This document shows, piece after piece, positions 40,235 through 49,679 of a DNA stretch of 64,000 nucleotides. The stretch is from Rhodospirillales bacterium (GTDB lineage Bacteria; Pseudomonadota; Alphaproteobacteria; ATCC43930; CGMCC-115725). The notes under the pieces are model-generated. The model did not search any database, was not told the origin of the DNA, and saw only the letters and a program-made list of their open reading frames with translations. The stretch lies in NCBI GenBank assembly GCA_027315365.1, contig DAHUYF010000117.1:1-64000 (forward strand), in the 5' to 3' direction. Every line of letters begins with the position of its first letter. The first letter of the stretch is position 1. The position numbers and the translations under genes are program-made.

Positions 40235-41995
40235 TCAACGCAAGTCCGAGGTGCCTCGCCGCGCGTGGCGCAGCCGCGCGGTCGCCGCGGCATCGATCTC
40301 GCCTGCGGCGTCGAGCGCCACGCCGAAGCGCTCGGCTGCCTCCGCCGTGGTGTAATAGCCGCGCCGCACGTCGCGGGCGACCAGCGCCGGCGTACGCTCG
40401 AAGGCCGGGCCGTAGCCGCCGCCACCCGGCGTCGAGACGGTGACGGCGTCGCCCGGCACCACGCGGATGTCCTGGTCCTTGGAAAGGTGCGGCGGCACAT
40501 AGGCGCGGCCGCTCTGCTCGACCAGCACCGTATTCAACCCGCCATCGTCGCCGCCGAGCGCGCCCTGCGGGCCGAAGCGGCCATGATCCATGACGAAGGA
40601 GGCGCGCGCCTCGCCGCGGCGCAGCCGCAGCTTGTAGCGAACGCCGAAGCCGCCGCGCTGCCGCCCGGCACCGCCGGAACCTTCGGCCAGCGCGTATTCC
40701 TCGAACAGCACCGGGTAATACTGCTCGACCACCTCGAGCGGCGTCGTCTTGGAGATGCCGATGGTGGAGCAGCCATTGGCGATGCCGTCGAGGCCGCGGC
40801 TGCCGCCGTAGCCGCCGCCGCTGATGAGATACATGACGTAGTTGCGCTGACGCTGCGGGTCGTAGCCGCCCAGCGCGAAATTACCGCTGGTGCCGGCCGG
40901 CGCGGCGAAGAGCAGGTCGGGGATCGCCTTGACCAGCGCTGCGAACACCGCCTCGGCGATGCGCTGGCTGACCTCGGCGGCGCAGCCGGAGACCGGCCGC
41001 GGATACTGCGCATAGAGAAAGGTGCCGTGCGGGTCGGCGATGTGCAGCGGCTCGAAGGTGCCGGCATTGATCGGAACCTCGGGAAAGACGTGCTTGATGG
41101 CGAGGTAGATCGAGGATTTCGTGGTGGCGAGCACGCTGTTCATCGGGCCGCGGCAGGGCGGGCTCGAGCCGCCGAGGTCGAAATGAAGCTCACTGCCGGC
41201 CTTGCGGATCTCGAGCGCGATCTTGAGCGGTCGGTCCTCGACGCCATCGCTGTCGACATAGGCCTCGCCGGTATAGACGCCGTCCGGAATGGCCGAGATC
41301 CGGGCGCGCATCTGCTGCGCGGCGCGGGCGCGCAGCTCGGCGATCGCCGTCTCCACCACATCCTCGCCATAGCGGTCGAGCAGCGCGGTGAAGCGCTTCT
41401 CGCCGATCGCCAGCGCCGCCGCCTGCGCCTTGATGTCGCCGATGCGCTGATCGGATATCCGGATGTTGGAAAGAATGATCGACAGGATCTCTTCGTCGAG
41501 CGTGCCCTCCTTGTAGAGCTTCACCGGCGGCAGGCGCAGCCCTTCCTGCTCGACTTCGGTGGCGTTGGCAGAGAATCCCCCCGGCACCGAACCGCCGGTA
41601 TCCGGCCAATGGCCGGTATTGGCCAGCCAGGCGAAGAGACGGCCGCGATAGAAGAACGGCTTGACGAACTTCACGTCCATCAGATGCGTGCCACCGAGAT
41701 AGGGGTCGTTTACGATGAAGACGTCGCCCGGCCGCACCCCCTTGGCGCGCTCGATCACCGCCTGGGTCGAGAACTGCATGGTGCCGACGAAGACCGGCAA
41801 CCCCAGATCGCCCTGGGCGATGAGCGCGCCGTCGTCGCGATGATAGATGCCGTCGGAGCGGTCAAGCGCTTCGGCGATGACCGGGCTGAAGGCGGCGCGC
41901 ACGAAGGCCAGATCCATCTCGTTGCAGACCTGGACGAGGCCGTTCTGGATCACCGCCAGCGTGACGGGATCGAGCGCGTTGGGCGGCGCGGTCAT
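40235..41995 (-). CDS. hyuB: Hydantoinase/oxoprolinase subunit B
   Basis: A 586-aa protein of the HyuB/oxoprolinase-B family: LDPVTLAVIQNGLVQVCNEM, DPYLGGTHLMDVKFVKPFFY, NTGHWPDTGGSVPGGFSANA, and the C-terminal RYGGFGVRYKLRLRRG-type and GGGGYGPAFER segments (here QRGGFGVRYKLRLRRG). With HyuA it forms an ATP-dependent amidase that opens cyclic amides such as N-methylhydantoin, 5-oxoproline or caprolactam. Its start overlaps the hyuA stop by 4 bp. It is the last gene of the 15-kb cluster, ahead of the terminator at 40101-40137. Confidence 0.93.
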   Translation of the reverse strand: MTAPPNALDPVTLAVIQNGLVQVCNEMDLAFVRAAFSPVIAEALDRSDGIYHRDDGALIAQGDLGLPVFVGTMQFSTQAVIERAKGVRPGDVFIVNDPYLGGTHLMDVKFVKPFFYRGRLFAWLANTGHWPDTGGSVPGGFSANATEVEQEGLRLPPVKLYKEGTLDEEILSIILSNIRISDQRIGDIKAQAAALAIGEKRFTALLDRYGEDVVETAIAELRARAAQQMRARISAIPDGVYTGEAYVDSDGVEDRPLKIALEIRKAGSELHFDLGGSSPPCRGPMNSVLATTKSSIYLAIKHVFPEVPINAGTFEPLHIADPHGTFLYAQYPRPVSGCAAEVSQRIAEAVFAALVKAIPDLLFAAPAGTSGNFALGGYDPQRQRNYVMYLISGGGYGGSRGLDGIANGCSTIGISKTTPLEVVEQYYPVLFEEYALAEGSGGAGRQRGGFGVRYKLRLRRGEARASFVMDHGRFGPQGALGGDDGGLNTVLVEQSGRAYVPPHLSKDQDIRVVPGDAVTVSTPGGGGYGPAFERTPALVARDVRRGYYTTAEAAERFGVALDAAGEIDAAATARLRHARRGTSDLR

Positions 41996-44031
41996 CCGCT
42001 TCCTCCGATGGCGACGACGAGATTGCCGATGGGATCGACGGCGGCGCGGTCGCCGGGCTCGATGATCGTGGTGGCGTCGAGCTGCTCGATCACCGCCGGG
42101 CCGGCGAATTCGGCGCCGAGCGGCAGCGCCTCGCGGCGATAGACCGGCGTCTCGCGCCAGCCGGAAGCGAACCACACGCGGCGCGCGCCGCTCTGTGCGG
42201 CATCGAGGCTCGCCGCCGGCTCGGCCGGAGCCAAGGCAGCGAGATCGACCGGCCGGCGCCGGCCAATCACCGCGGTGTGCAGGTTGACCAGCACGGCGCG
42301 GATCTCCGGCAGCGCCACGCCGAAGCGCTGCCAATACGCCTGCTCGAAGAGGCGCTGCAGCTCCTCGCGGGTCACGGCGACGCCCGGCAGCTCCACGCTC
42401 AGCAGGTGGCTCTGTCCCTGGAACTGCATGTCGGCGCGGTGCAGCAGCCGGATATCCTCCACCTCCGCCCGCTCGCGCGCCAGCGTACGCTCGCCCTCGG
42501 CGATCTGTGCCGACAGCACCTCGCGCGCCAATCCTTCGGGGAGCTGGGCCACCGGCCGGTTGACGGTGCGGACGTAGTCGTGGCGCAGATCGGCGACGAC
42601 GCAGCCGAGCGCGTTGGTGAGACCCGGCCGCATCGGAATGAGGAGGCGCGGGATGCCGAGCTCGCGCGCCAGCGCCGCCGCATGGAGCGGACCCGCACCA
42701 CCGAAGGCGAAGAGGGCGAAGTCGCGGGGATCATGGCCGCGCGCCAGCGACACCATGCGGATGGCGCCCGCCATCTTGTCGTTGGCGATGCGCAAAATGG
42801 CGGCAGCGCTCTGCTCGGCGTCGAGTCCCAGCGGCGCGCCGATGGTCTCCACCAGCCGGGCGCGCAGCCGGTCGAGCGAGACCGCATGCGCCACCGACAG
42901 CAGCCGGCCGGGATCGAGCCGGCCGAGCAGCAGATTGGCGTCGGTGATGGTAGGCTCGCTGCCGCCGCGGCCGAAGCAGATCGGTCCCGGCCGCGCGCCG
43001 GCGCTTTCCGGGCCGACGCGCAGCATGCCGGCGGCGTCGATGCGCGCCAGCGAGCCGCCGCCGGCGCCGATGGTGTGCACATCGACCATCGGCACATGGA
43101 TCGGCATGGCGTATTCGAGCTCGATCTCGGAGGAGACCAGCGGCACGCCGTCCTGGATCAGCGCGACATCCGAGCTGGTGCCGCCCATGTCATAGGTGAT
43201 GAGGTTGGCGAAGCCGGCGGCCCTGGCGGTGTAGGCGGCTGCGATCACGCCCGAGGCTGGGCCCGACATCACCGTCGTCGCCGGCGCCTCGCCGACCAGT
43301 CGCGCCGAGACGGTGCCGCCATTGCCCTGCATCACCAACAGGTCGCCGCGATAGCCTTCCGCCTTGAGCTCGCCCTCCAGCCGCGCAATGTAGCGGTGCA
43401 GCACCGGCTGCACCGCGGCATTGACCGCGGCGGTGACGCCGCGTTCGTATTCGCGATACTCCGACATCAGCTCGTGGCCGACGGTGACGTAGTCATTGGG
43501 CCAGAGGTCGCGCGCGATCTGCGCCGCGCGCCGCTCGTGCGACGGGTTGATGTAGGAATGGAGGAAATGGATCACCAGCGCCTCGGCGTCGAGCGCCAGC
43601 AGGCACGCCAGCGCCTGGCGCAGCCCCTCCTCGTCCAGCGGCTCCACCACCGCGCCCTCGGCGTCGACACGCTCGCTCACCTCGAGCCGCAGCTCGCGCG
43701 GGATCAGCGGCTCGAAGCTGCCGATGAGGCCGTAGGGCTTGGGCCGGGTGCGCCGGCCGAGCTCGAGCACATCGCGGAACCCGCGCGTGGTGACCAGCCC
43801 GACGCGGGCGATCTTGCGCTCCAGGAGCGCGTTGGTCGTGGTCGTGGTGCCGTGCACCACCGCGCCGATGCCGGCGAGGTCGGCGCCCGCCTGCTTCACC
43901 GCCGCCAGCACGCCGAACGCCTGGTTCTCCAGCGTCGTTGGCACCTTGGCGAGGCGCACCTGGCGGCGCTCCTCGTCGAGCAGGATAAGGTCGGTGAAGG
44001 TGCCGCCGACATCGACGCCGATGATGCGCAC
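41992..44031 (-). CDS. hyuA: Hydantoinase/oxoprolinase subunit A
   Basis: A 679-aa ATP-binding subunit of the acetate-kinase/Hsp70-like fold: MRIIGVDVGGTFTDLILLDE (phosphate 1), VVHGTTTTTNALLERK, YREYERGVTAAVNAAVQPVL, LLVMQGNGGTVSARLV, ITYDMGGTSSDVALIQDG (phosphate 2) and FAFGGAGPLHAAALARELGI. HyuA activates the cyclic amide for hydrolysis with ATP. GTG start at 44031, preceded by GAGGGGAG. It lies 14 bp after livF and overlaps hyuB, so it is co-transcribed with the transporter; this ties the imported substrate to a lactam or imide ring. Confidence 0.94.
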   Translation of the reverse strand: MRIIGVDVGGTFTDLILLDEERRQVRLAKVPTTLENQAFGVLAAVKQAGADLAGIGAVVHGTTTTTNALLERKIARVGLVTTRGFRDVLELGRRTRPKPYGLIGSFEPLIPRELRLEVSERVDAEGAVVEPLDEEGLRQALACLLALDAEALVIHFLHSYINPSHERRAAQIARDLWPNDYVTVGHELMSEYREYERGVTAAVNAAVQPVLHRYIARLEGELKAEGYRGDLLVMQGNGGTVSARLVGEAPATTVMSGPASGVIAAAYTARAAGFANLITYDMGGTSSDVALIQDGVPLVSSEIELEYAMPIHVPMVDVHTIGAGGGSLARIDAAGMLRVGPESAGARPGPICFGRGGSEPTITDANLLLGRLDPGRLLSVAHAVSLDRLRARLVETIGAPLGLDAEQSAAAILRIANDKMAGAIRMVSLARGHDPRDFALFAFGGAGPLHAAALARELGIPRLLIPMRPGLTNALGCVVADLRHDYVRTVNRPVAQLPEGLAREVLSAQIAEGERTLARERAEVEDIRLLHRADMQFQGQSHLLSVELPGVAVTREELQRLFEQAYWQRFGVALPEIRAVLVNLHTAVIGRRRPVDLAALAPAEPAASLDAAQSGARRVWFASGWRETPVYRREALPLGAEFAGPAVIEQLDATTIIEPGDRAAVDPIGNLVVAIGGSG

Positions 44032-44045
44032 GGGATTCTCCCCTC

Positions 44046-44759
44046 TCAAGCGCTCAAATAGGCGTGCTGCGCCGCCTCGTCGGCGATCAGCGCCGCCATG
44101 GTACCGCCATAGCGGATGCGGCCCTTCTCGATGATCGCGGCGCGATCGGCGACGCGCGCGGCGAAATGCAGGTTCTGCTCGGAGAGCAGCACGGTCAGGC
44201 CCTCCGCCTTGAGGCGCAGGATGGTATCGGCCATCGCCTCGACGATCTTGGGCGCGAGCCCTTCCGAGGGCTCGTCGAGCAGCAGCAGCAGAGGATTGCC
44301 CATCAGCGTGCGGGCGATGGTCAGCATCTGCTGCTCGCCGCCGCTCATGCGCCCGCCCGGCCGCCGGCGCATCTCGGCCAGGTTGGGGAAGAGCGCGTAG
44401 AGCGCCTCGGGCGTCCAATAGGGCGCCCCCGGGCGCGGCTTCTGGCGCGCGACGTCGAGATTCTCCGCCACGGTGAGCTCGGCGAAGATGCGGCGGTCCT
44501 CCGGCACGTAGCCGATGCCGAGCCGGGCGACGGCATGGGCGGCGGCGCCGTCGATGCGCGCCCCCTCGAAGCGGATCGCGCCCGACTGAGCGCGCAGCAG
44601 GCCGATGATCGCCTTGAGCGTCGTCGACTTGCCGGCGCCGTTGCGGCCGAGCAGCGCCAGCACTTCGCCGCGCCCGAGCGCGAGGTCGAGGTCGAACAGC
44701 ACATGCGCCCGGCCATAGGCGACATTGAGTTTCTCCACCTCGAGCAGCGCCTGCGCCAT
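44046..44759 (-). CDS. livF: Branched-chain-amino-acid-type ABC transporter ATPase
   Basis: A 237-aa ATPase: Walker A in LGRNGAGKSTTLKAI, Q-loop/LivF-specific GYVPEDRRIFAELTVAENL, signature MSGGEQQMLTIAR, Walker B LLLLDEPSEGLAP and H-loop SEQNLHFA. The EDRRIF motif distinguishes LivF from LivG. It is 7 bp downstream of livG and 14 bp upstream of hyuA. Transports, with livG, livHM and livK, an amino-acid-like or aromatic/heterocyclic acid substrate. Confidence 0.94.
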   Translation of the reverse strand: MAQALLEVEKLNVAYGRAHVLFDLDLALGRGEVLALLGRNGAGKSTTLKAIIGLLRAQSGAIRFEGARIDGAAAHAVARLGIGYVPEDRRIFAELTVAENLDVARQKPRPGAPYWTPEALYALFPNLAEMRRRPGGRMSGGEQQMLTIARTLMGNPLLLLLDEPSEGLAPKIVEAMADTILRLKAEGLTVLLSEQNLHFAARVADRAAIIEKGRIRYGGTMAALIADEAAQHAYLSA

Positions 44760-44766
44760 CGCGGCC

Positions 44767-45522
44767 TCACGCGGCGAACATGGCGCCGGAGCCGAGATAG
44801 ACCTCGCGCACCCGGCGGTCGGCGCGGACCGCGGCGGGCGGGCCTTCGGCGAGGATGCGGCCGCGGTCGAGCACGATGATGCGGTCGGCATGGGCGAAGA
44901 CCACGTCCATGTCGTGCTCGGTGAAGAGCAGGCTGATGTCCTGCGCCCGCGCCAGCCCGGCGGCGAGCGCCATCAGCGTCAGCCGCTCCTGCGCCGCCAT
45001 GCCGGCGGTGGGTTCGTCCATCAGCAGCAGCCGCGGCGCCTGCGCCAGCGCCAGCGCCAGCTCGACCCGCTTCAGATCGCCATAGGCGAGGATGCCGCAT
45101 TGCCGCTCGGCCTGGTCCGCCATACCGACACGCTCGAGCAGCGCCGTCGCCTCGGGGCGGTAGAGCGCGGCGGCGCGCGGCAGGAAGGAGAAGACGCGGC
45201 GATGATGCGCGATGAGCGCGAGCTGTACGTTCTCGCGCACGCTCATCGAGGCGAAGCTCTGGGTGATCTGGAAGGTGCGGGCGACGCCGAGGCGGGCGAT
45301 GCGGCGCGGGCTCGCGCCGGTGATGTCGTGGCCCTCGAAGCGGACGGTGCCGCGATCGGGCCGGATCTGGCCGCCGAGCATGTTGAAGCAGGTGGTCTTG
45401 CCGGCGCCGTTGGGACCGATCAGCGCGACGAACTCGCCCTCGGCCAGCGCGAAGCTCACGCCGGCGACCGCCTCGACGCCGCCATAGGCCTTGGCGATGC
45501 CGTCGACCGCGAGCAGGCTCAT
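44767..45522 (-). CDS. livG: Branched-chain-amino-acid-type ABC transporter ATPase
   Basis: A 251-aa ATPase: Walker A GPNGAGKTTCFNMLGG, the LivG hallmark ARTFQITQSFASMSVRENVQ, a signature reading LAYGDLKRVELALALA, Walker B LLLMDEPTAGM and FTEHDMDVVFAHADRIIVLD. The signature is YGDLKR rather than LSGGQ, as usual in LivG. It overlaps the fused permease gene by 4 bp. Cytoplasmic partner of the permease at 45519-47363. Confidence 0.94.
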   Translation of the reverse strand: MSLLAVDGIAKAYGGVEAVAGVSFALAEGEFVALIGPNGAGKTTCFNMLGGQIRPDRGTVRFEGHDITGASPRRIARLGVARTFQITQSFASMSVRENVQLALIAHHRRVFSFLPRAAALYRPEATALLERVGMADQAERQCGILAYGDLKRVELALALAQAPRLLLMDEPTAGMAAQERLTLMALAAGLARAQDISLLFTEHDMDVVFAHADRIIVLDRGRILAEGPPAAVRADRRVREVYLGSGAMFAA

Positions 45523-47363
45523 GTCGCGCCCTCCGCCCGGCGGCGCCAGCGTGCGGCAAAGCCGGCGATGCCCTCGGGAAAGGCCACGACCAGGGTGATG
45601 ATGACGAGGCCGAGCAGCAGCCGCCAGAGATCGGTGTAGCGGCTGATCTCCTCCTGCAGCCCGACGAACACCACCGCGCCGACCGGCGGCCCGGCCAGCG
45701 TGCCGATGCCGCCCAGCAGCACCATCAGCAGCGCGTCGATCGAGCGTGAGATCGCGATGTAGGTGGGAAAGACGCTGCCTTTGCTGTAGGCGAAGAGCCC
45801 GCCGGCCAGCCCGGCGAAGAGCGCCGCGATGACGAAGCCGGTCCAGCGCACCGCCGTGAGATCGATGCCGCTGGCCTCGGCGCGCCGCGGCGCGTCGCGC
45901 CCGCCGCGCAGCGCCGCGCCGAACGGCGCGAAGACGATGCGGCGGAGCAGCCACAGGCTGCCGCCGCACAGCAGCAGGGTCAGCAGGTAGAAGACCGTCT
46001 TGCCGCGCGCCCAATCCGCCGGCCAGACGCCAAGGATGCCGTTGTCGCCGCCGGTGATGCCGGTCCATTGGAAGGCCACCGACCAGACGATCTGCGCCAC
46101 CGCCAGGGTCAGCATGGCGAGATAGACGCCGGAGAGCCGCACGCAGAACCAGCCGCAGGCAAGCGCCAGCAGCGCGGCGGCGACCGGCGCGACGGCCAGG
46201 CCCAGCAGCATCGGCGCGCCGACATCGCGCGCCGCGAGCGCCGCACCGTAGGCGCCAAGGCCGAAGAACGCGGCATGGCCGAAGGACGGCATGCCGCCCG
46301 GCCCCATCATGAAATGCAGCGAGGCGGCGAAGAGCGCGAGGATGACGATCTCGGTGACGACGCTGACGGCGTAGCCGCCGGCGAGCGGCGGCAGCACCGC
46401 GAGCAGCGCCAGCCCCGGAACGACCCAGCGCCAGGCGCGGCCGTCGCCGGCGCCGAGCGGTTGCGCCTCGGCGCCGGCGGCGCGCGGCTCGGCCGCGGCG
46501 CGGCCGAACAGCCCATAGGGGCGGAAGGCCAGCACCACCGCCATCACCAGGAAGATCAGCACCAGCGTGATCTTGGGGAAGACGACGATGCCGAAGGCCT
46601 GCAGCACCGCGACCAGCAGCGCCGCGACATAGGCGCCGGCGATGCTGCCCATGCCGCCAACCACGGTGATGACGAACGCCTCGGCGATGGTGGAGAGATC
46701 CATCTGCAGATTGGCCGCCTCGCGCGGCAGCTGCAGCGCGCCGCCCAGCCCGGCGAGCAGCGATCCCAGGAAGAACACGCCGGTGAACAGCCGGCCCTGA
46801 TTGACGCCGAGCGCCGCCACCATGTCGCGATCCTGCGTCGCCGCCCGCACCAGCGCTCCCCAGCGCGTGCGGTGGAAGAGCAGCCAGAGCGCCGCCAGCA
46901 CCACCGGCCCCACCGCGATCAGCAGCAGGTCGTATTGCGGAAAGGCGCGGCCCAGGATCATCACCGCGCCGCGCAGGCCCGGTGGGCGCGGCGCCAGCAA
47001 TTCCTCCGCGCCCCAGATCTTCAGCGCGAGATCGGCCACCACCAGCACCACGCCGAAGGTGGCGAGCAGCTGAAACAGCTCGGGCGCGCGATAGATGCGC
47101 TTCAAGAGCGCGATCTCGACGGCGCCGCCGATGGCGCCAACCGCCAGCGCGGCGAGCGCGACGCCGCCCCAGAATCCCAGCGGCGTCCGCGGCAGAAGCT
47201 CCACCAGCGAATAGGCGATATAGGCGCCCAGCATGTAGAAGGAGCCGTGCGCGAAATTGACGATGCGGGTGACGCCGAAAATGATCGAGAGGCCACAGGC
47301 CACCAGGAACAGCGAGGAGGCGCTGGCCAGGCCGTTCAGCAACTGGATGACGACGAAGTCCAC
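45519..47363 (-). CDS. Fused LivH-LivM ABC permease
   Basis: A 614-aa membrane protein equal in length to LivH plus LivM. Residues 1 to about 290 are LivH (FGVTRIVNFAHGSFYMLGAY, LIRAATQD-type segment reading ALVRAATQDRDMVAALGVNQ, TVVGGMGSIAGAYVAALLV). After a hydrophilic linker (about 290-315, AAAEPRAAGAEAQPLGAGDG) comes LivM (LHFMMGPGGMPSFGHAAFFG, TGITGGDNGILGV, LGGIGTLAGPPVGAVVFVGL). Normally these are two genes; here one open frame covers both with no internal stop. It overlaps livG (ATGA). A palindromic element separates it from livK. Confidence 0.93.
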   Translation of the reverse strand: MDFVVIQLLNGLASASSLFLVACGLSIIFGVTRIVNFAHGSFYMLGAYIAYSLVELLPRTPLGFWGGVALAALAVGAIGGAVEIALLKRIYRAPELFQLLATFGVVLVVADLALKIWGAEELLAPRPPGLRGAVMILGRAFPQYDLLLIAVGPVVLAALWLLFHRTRWGALVRAATQDRDMVAALGVNQGRLFTGVFFLGSLLAGLGGALQLPREAANLQMDLSTIAEAFVITVVGGMGSIAGAYVAALLVAVLQAFGIVVFPKITLVLIFLVMAVVLAFRPYGLFGRAAAEPRAAGAEAQPLGAGDGRAWRWVVPGLALLAVLPPLAGGYAVSVVTEIVILALFAASLHFMMGPGGMPSFGHAAFFGLGAYGAALAARDVGAPMLLGLAVAPVAAALLALACGWFCVRLSGVYLAMLTLAVAQIVWSVAFQWTGITGGDNGILGVWPADWARGKTVFYLLTLLLCGGSLWLLRRIVFAPFGAALRGGRDAPRRAEASGIDLTAVRWTGFVIAALFAGLAGGLFAYSKGSVFPTYIAISRSIDALLMVLLGGIGTLAGPPVGAVVFVGLQEEISRYTDLWRLLLGLVIITLVVAFPEGIAGFAARWRRRAEGAT

Positions 47364-47392
47364 GCTGCCGTCCTAACGGATATCAGCGAGTC

Positions 47393-47518
47393 CCCTCTCC
47401 GCCCCCCAGGCGCGGAGAGGGCTAGGGTGAGGTGGGGGATTCTCGATTGCGATCATCATTTGCGCCGCGCGCACCCACCTCATCCTAAATCCTTCTCCGC
47501 CCTGAAGGGCGGAGAAGG
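47393..47518. repeat. Palindromic intergenic element between livK and the permease
   Basis: A composite inverted repeat: CCCTCTCCGC/GCGGAGAGGG (47393-47402, 47412-47421), then GGTGAGGTGGG mirrored by CCCACCTCATCC further on, then a perfect 13-bp hairpin CCTTCTCCGCCCT-GA-AGGGCGGAGAAGG (47491-47518). Resembles widespread alphaproteobacterial intergenic repeats of the CCTCTCC/GGTGAGG type. Lying within the operon, it may lower expression of the permease relative to livK. Confidence 0.7.
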
Positions 47519-47547
47519 ACTTTGCCTAATGTGTAGTGACAGCCCCG

Positions 47548-48753
47548 TCACTTCGCCGGCCGGAGCGCCGCGACGTCGGCGTCGGTCGGCTGGTAGTTCT
47601 TGCCGTCGTCGTAATGGAAGTCGACCATCACGCCCTTGCCGTCCTTGACCGCGATCTTGCCGACCCAGGCGCCCATGGTCGATTGATGGTCGATGGCGCG
47701 GAAGACGATGCCGCCGAAGGGCGTCTCCACCGGCAGACCGTCCATCGCCGCGATCATCTTCTGCGTATCGGTCGAGCCCGCCTTGGCGATGGCGGCGGCG
47801 ATCGCCTTGAAGGTCGAATAGCCCACCACCGAGCCGAGGCGCGGATAGTCGTGGAAGCGGTTCTGGTACGCGGCGAGGAATCTCTTGTGTTCGGGCGTGT
47901 CGATCGCGTACCAGGGATAGCCGGTGACGATCCAGCCGCTGGGCGCCTCGTCCTTCAGCGGGTCGAGATATTCGGGCTCGCCGGACAGCGCGCTCACCAC
48001 CGTACGACCGGTGAAGAGACCGCGCGTCGTGCCCTCGCGTACCAGCTTGATGAGATCGCCGCCGAACTCGGCGTTGAAGATCGCCTCGGGCTTCGCCTCG
48101 ATCAGCGCCTCGACCGTCGGCCCGGCGTCGAGCTTGCCGAGGGCCGGCCATTGCTCGCCGACCCATTGCACGTCCGGGCGTCTGGCCGAGAGCAGCTTCT
48201 TGAAATTGGCGACGAAGGAAGTGCCGTATTCGTAATTGGGCGCGATCGTCGCCCAGCGCTTGGCCGGCAGCTTCGCCGCCTCCTCGGCCAGCATCGCCGC
48301 CTGCATGTAGGTCGAGGGCCGCAGGCGGAAGACGTAGTGGCTGCCCTTCTGCCAGACGATGGCGTCGGTCAGGGGCTCGGCGGCGACGAACAGCACCTTG
48401 TTCTGGGTCGCGTAATCGGCCACCGCCAGGCCGATATTGCTGAGGAAGGTACCGGCGAGCAGCGCCACCTTCTGATCGCCGACGAGTTCGCCGGCGATAC
48501 GCACCGCATCCTCCGGCTTGCCGCCGTCATCGCGCGAGACCACCTCGAGCTTGCGCCCCAGCACGCCGCCGCCGGCGTTTATCTCTTCCACGGCGAGCGT
48601 CCAGCCGTTGCGATAGGGCACGGTGAAGCCGGCGATCGCGGTATAGCTGTTGATCTCGCCGATCTTGATCGGCCCCTGCTGCGCCGGCGCCGGCGAGACC
48701 GCCAGCAGCGCCGCGGCAAGGCCCAGCCCCGCTGTCCCCAGTGCTTTCCTCAT
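47548..48753 (-). CDS. livK: Periplasmic substrate-binding protein of the Liv transporter
   Basis: A 401-aa type I periplasmic binding protein. Signal peptide MRKALGTAGLGLAAALLAVS with a likely cut after PAPA-Q; mature protein begins IKIGEINSYTAIAGFTVPYR and has YRNGWTLAVEEINAGGGVLG, VVSRDDGGKPEDAVRIAGEL and VVGYSTFKAIAAAIAKAG. These clusters of Peripla_BP_6 proteins bind amino acids, amides or aromatic acids. The ligand cannot be derived from sequence, but gene order links it to the Mo-hydroxylase/reductase and HyuAB genes. Stop lies 29 bp beyond the repeat element. Confidence 0.94.
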   Translation of the reverse strand: MRKALGTAGLGLAAALLAVSPAPAQQGPIKIGEINSYTAIAGFTVPYRNGWTLAVEEINAGGGVLGRKLEVVSRDDGGKPEDAVRIAGELVGDQKVALLAGTFLSNIGLAVADYATQNKVLFVAAEPLTDAIVWQKGSHYVFRLRPSTYMQAAMLAEEAAKLPAKRWATIAPNYEYGTSFVANFKKLLSARRPDVQWVGEQWPALGKLDAGPTVEALIEAKPEAIFNAEFGGDLIKLVREGTTRGLFTGRTVVSALSGEPEYLDPLKDEAPSGWIVTGYPWYAIDTPEHKRFLAAYQNRFHDYPRLGSVVGYSTFKAIAAAIAKAGSTDTQKMIAAMDGLPVETPFGGIVFRAIDHQSTMGAWVGKIAVKDGKGVMVDFHYDDGKNYQPTDADVAALRPAK

Positions 48754-48806
48754 GACGGTCTCCCCTGCCTGTCCGATCCGATGATGTCAGCTCGCAATAA
48801 TCGTGC

Positions 48807-49679
48807 CTAGCCCGCTCGCGCCGCCAGGGCAAGGCGCGGCGCGACATCGCCGATGACGCGAAGCCGCCCCTGCAGCGCCAGCACCGCGCCGAAGATCAGG
48901 CGCTGCGCGCGCATGGTCTCGGCGAGGGCGGCGCCGCGGTCGAGCGCCGCCGCCACCAGCGCCGGCGGCAGCGCCGCGACGCCGGTGGTGACGAGGCGCC
49001 AGCCCAGATCGCTCGCCGGGTCGAGCGCCGAGGCCGGGCGGCGCGTGATCGCGGGATGATCGACGTCGACGGCATTGGCGACCAGCGTCACCGCCGCATC
49101 CGCCGCCGCGGCGTCGCGCGCCAGCACGGTCGCGGCATCCGCTATTCCAAGCGAGAAGCTGCGGCCGCGCCAGCCGCTGGTGGCGACGCCGCGCACCGGC
49201 CAATCCGACCGGACGCCGGCGCTGCCGGTGAGCGCCGGCCGGGTGACATCGGCGACGAGGCCGATATCGAGCCGCTCGCCCGGCGCGAGGTGGAGGGCGA
49301 TGTCGCCGCCATTGTTGACATAGGCCCGGGCGAGACGGCGTCCGGCCAGCATCGCCGCCAGCACCTCGTCGGCGACCGCCCCCGCCACCGCCGCCATCGC
49401 CGTGAGGAAATCCCCGCGATGCGCCCGGCAGGCGGCCAGCATGCGCCGCGCCACCGGCCCGTCGAGGCCGGGATGCGCGTCATCGGCCGGAAGGCGCAGC
49501 AGCGGCAGCTCGACGACGAGTTCCGGCAGCACGGTGGCAAAGCGCCGCCAGGCCTGCTCATAGGCGGCGGCGATCTCGGCGCGCTCGCCCCAGGCCTCGA
49601 TGACCAGGTCGATCGGCCCGTGCTGCAGGTGAAGCCGGCGGCCGTCCGGCAGCAGGCGCCGCGCCGGGCCGCCGCTCAT
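48807..49679 (-). CDS. UPF0280 family protein
   Basis: A 290-aa protein. GRRLHLQHGPIDLVIEAWGE, the central AYVNNGGDIALHLAPGERLD, and GVATSGWRGRSFSLGIADAA identify the UPF0280 family, an ApbE-like fold (compare NNGGDIA with NxGGDI of ApbE flavin transferases and ATSG...SLGI with the ApbE C-terminal part). ApbE attaches FMN covalently; by analogy UPF0280 may handle flavin or act on the adjacent reductase. This is inference. It overlaps the reductase gene upstream by 4 bp and precedes livK by 53 bp. Confidence 0.88.
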   Translation of the reverse strand: MSGGPARRLLPDGRRLHLQHGPIDLVIEAWGERAEIAAAYEQAWRRFATVLPELVVELPLLRLPADDAHPGLDGPVARRMLAACRAHRGDFLTAMAAVAGAVADEVLAAMLAGRRLARAYVNNGGDIALHLAPGERLDIGLVADVTRPALTGSAGVRSDWPVRGVATSGWRGRSFSLGIADAATVLARDAAAADAAVTLVANAVDVDHPAITRRPASALDPASDLGWRLVTTGVAALPPALVAAALDRGAALAETMRAQRLIFGAVLALQGRLRVIGDVAPRLALAARAG

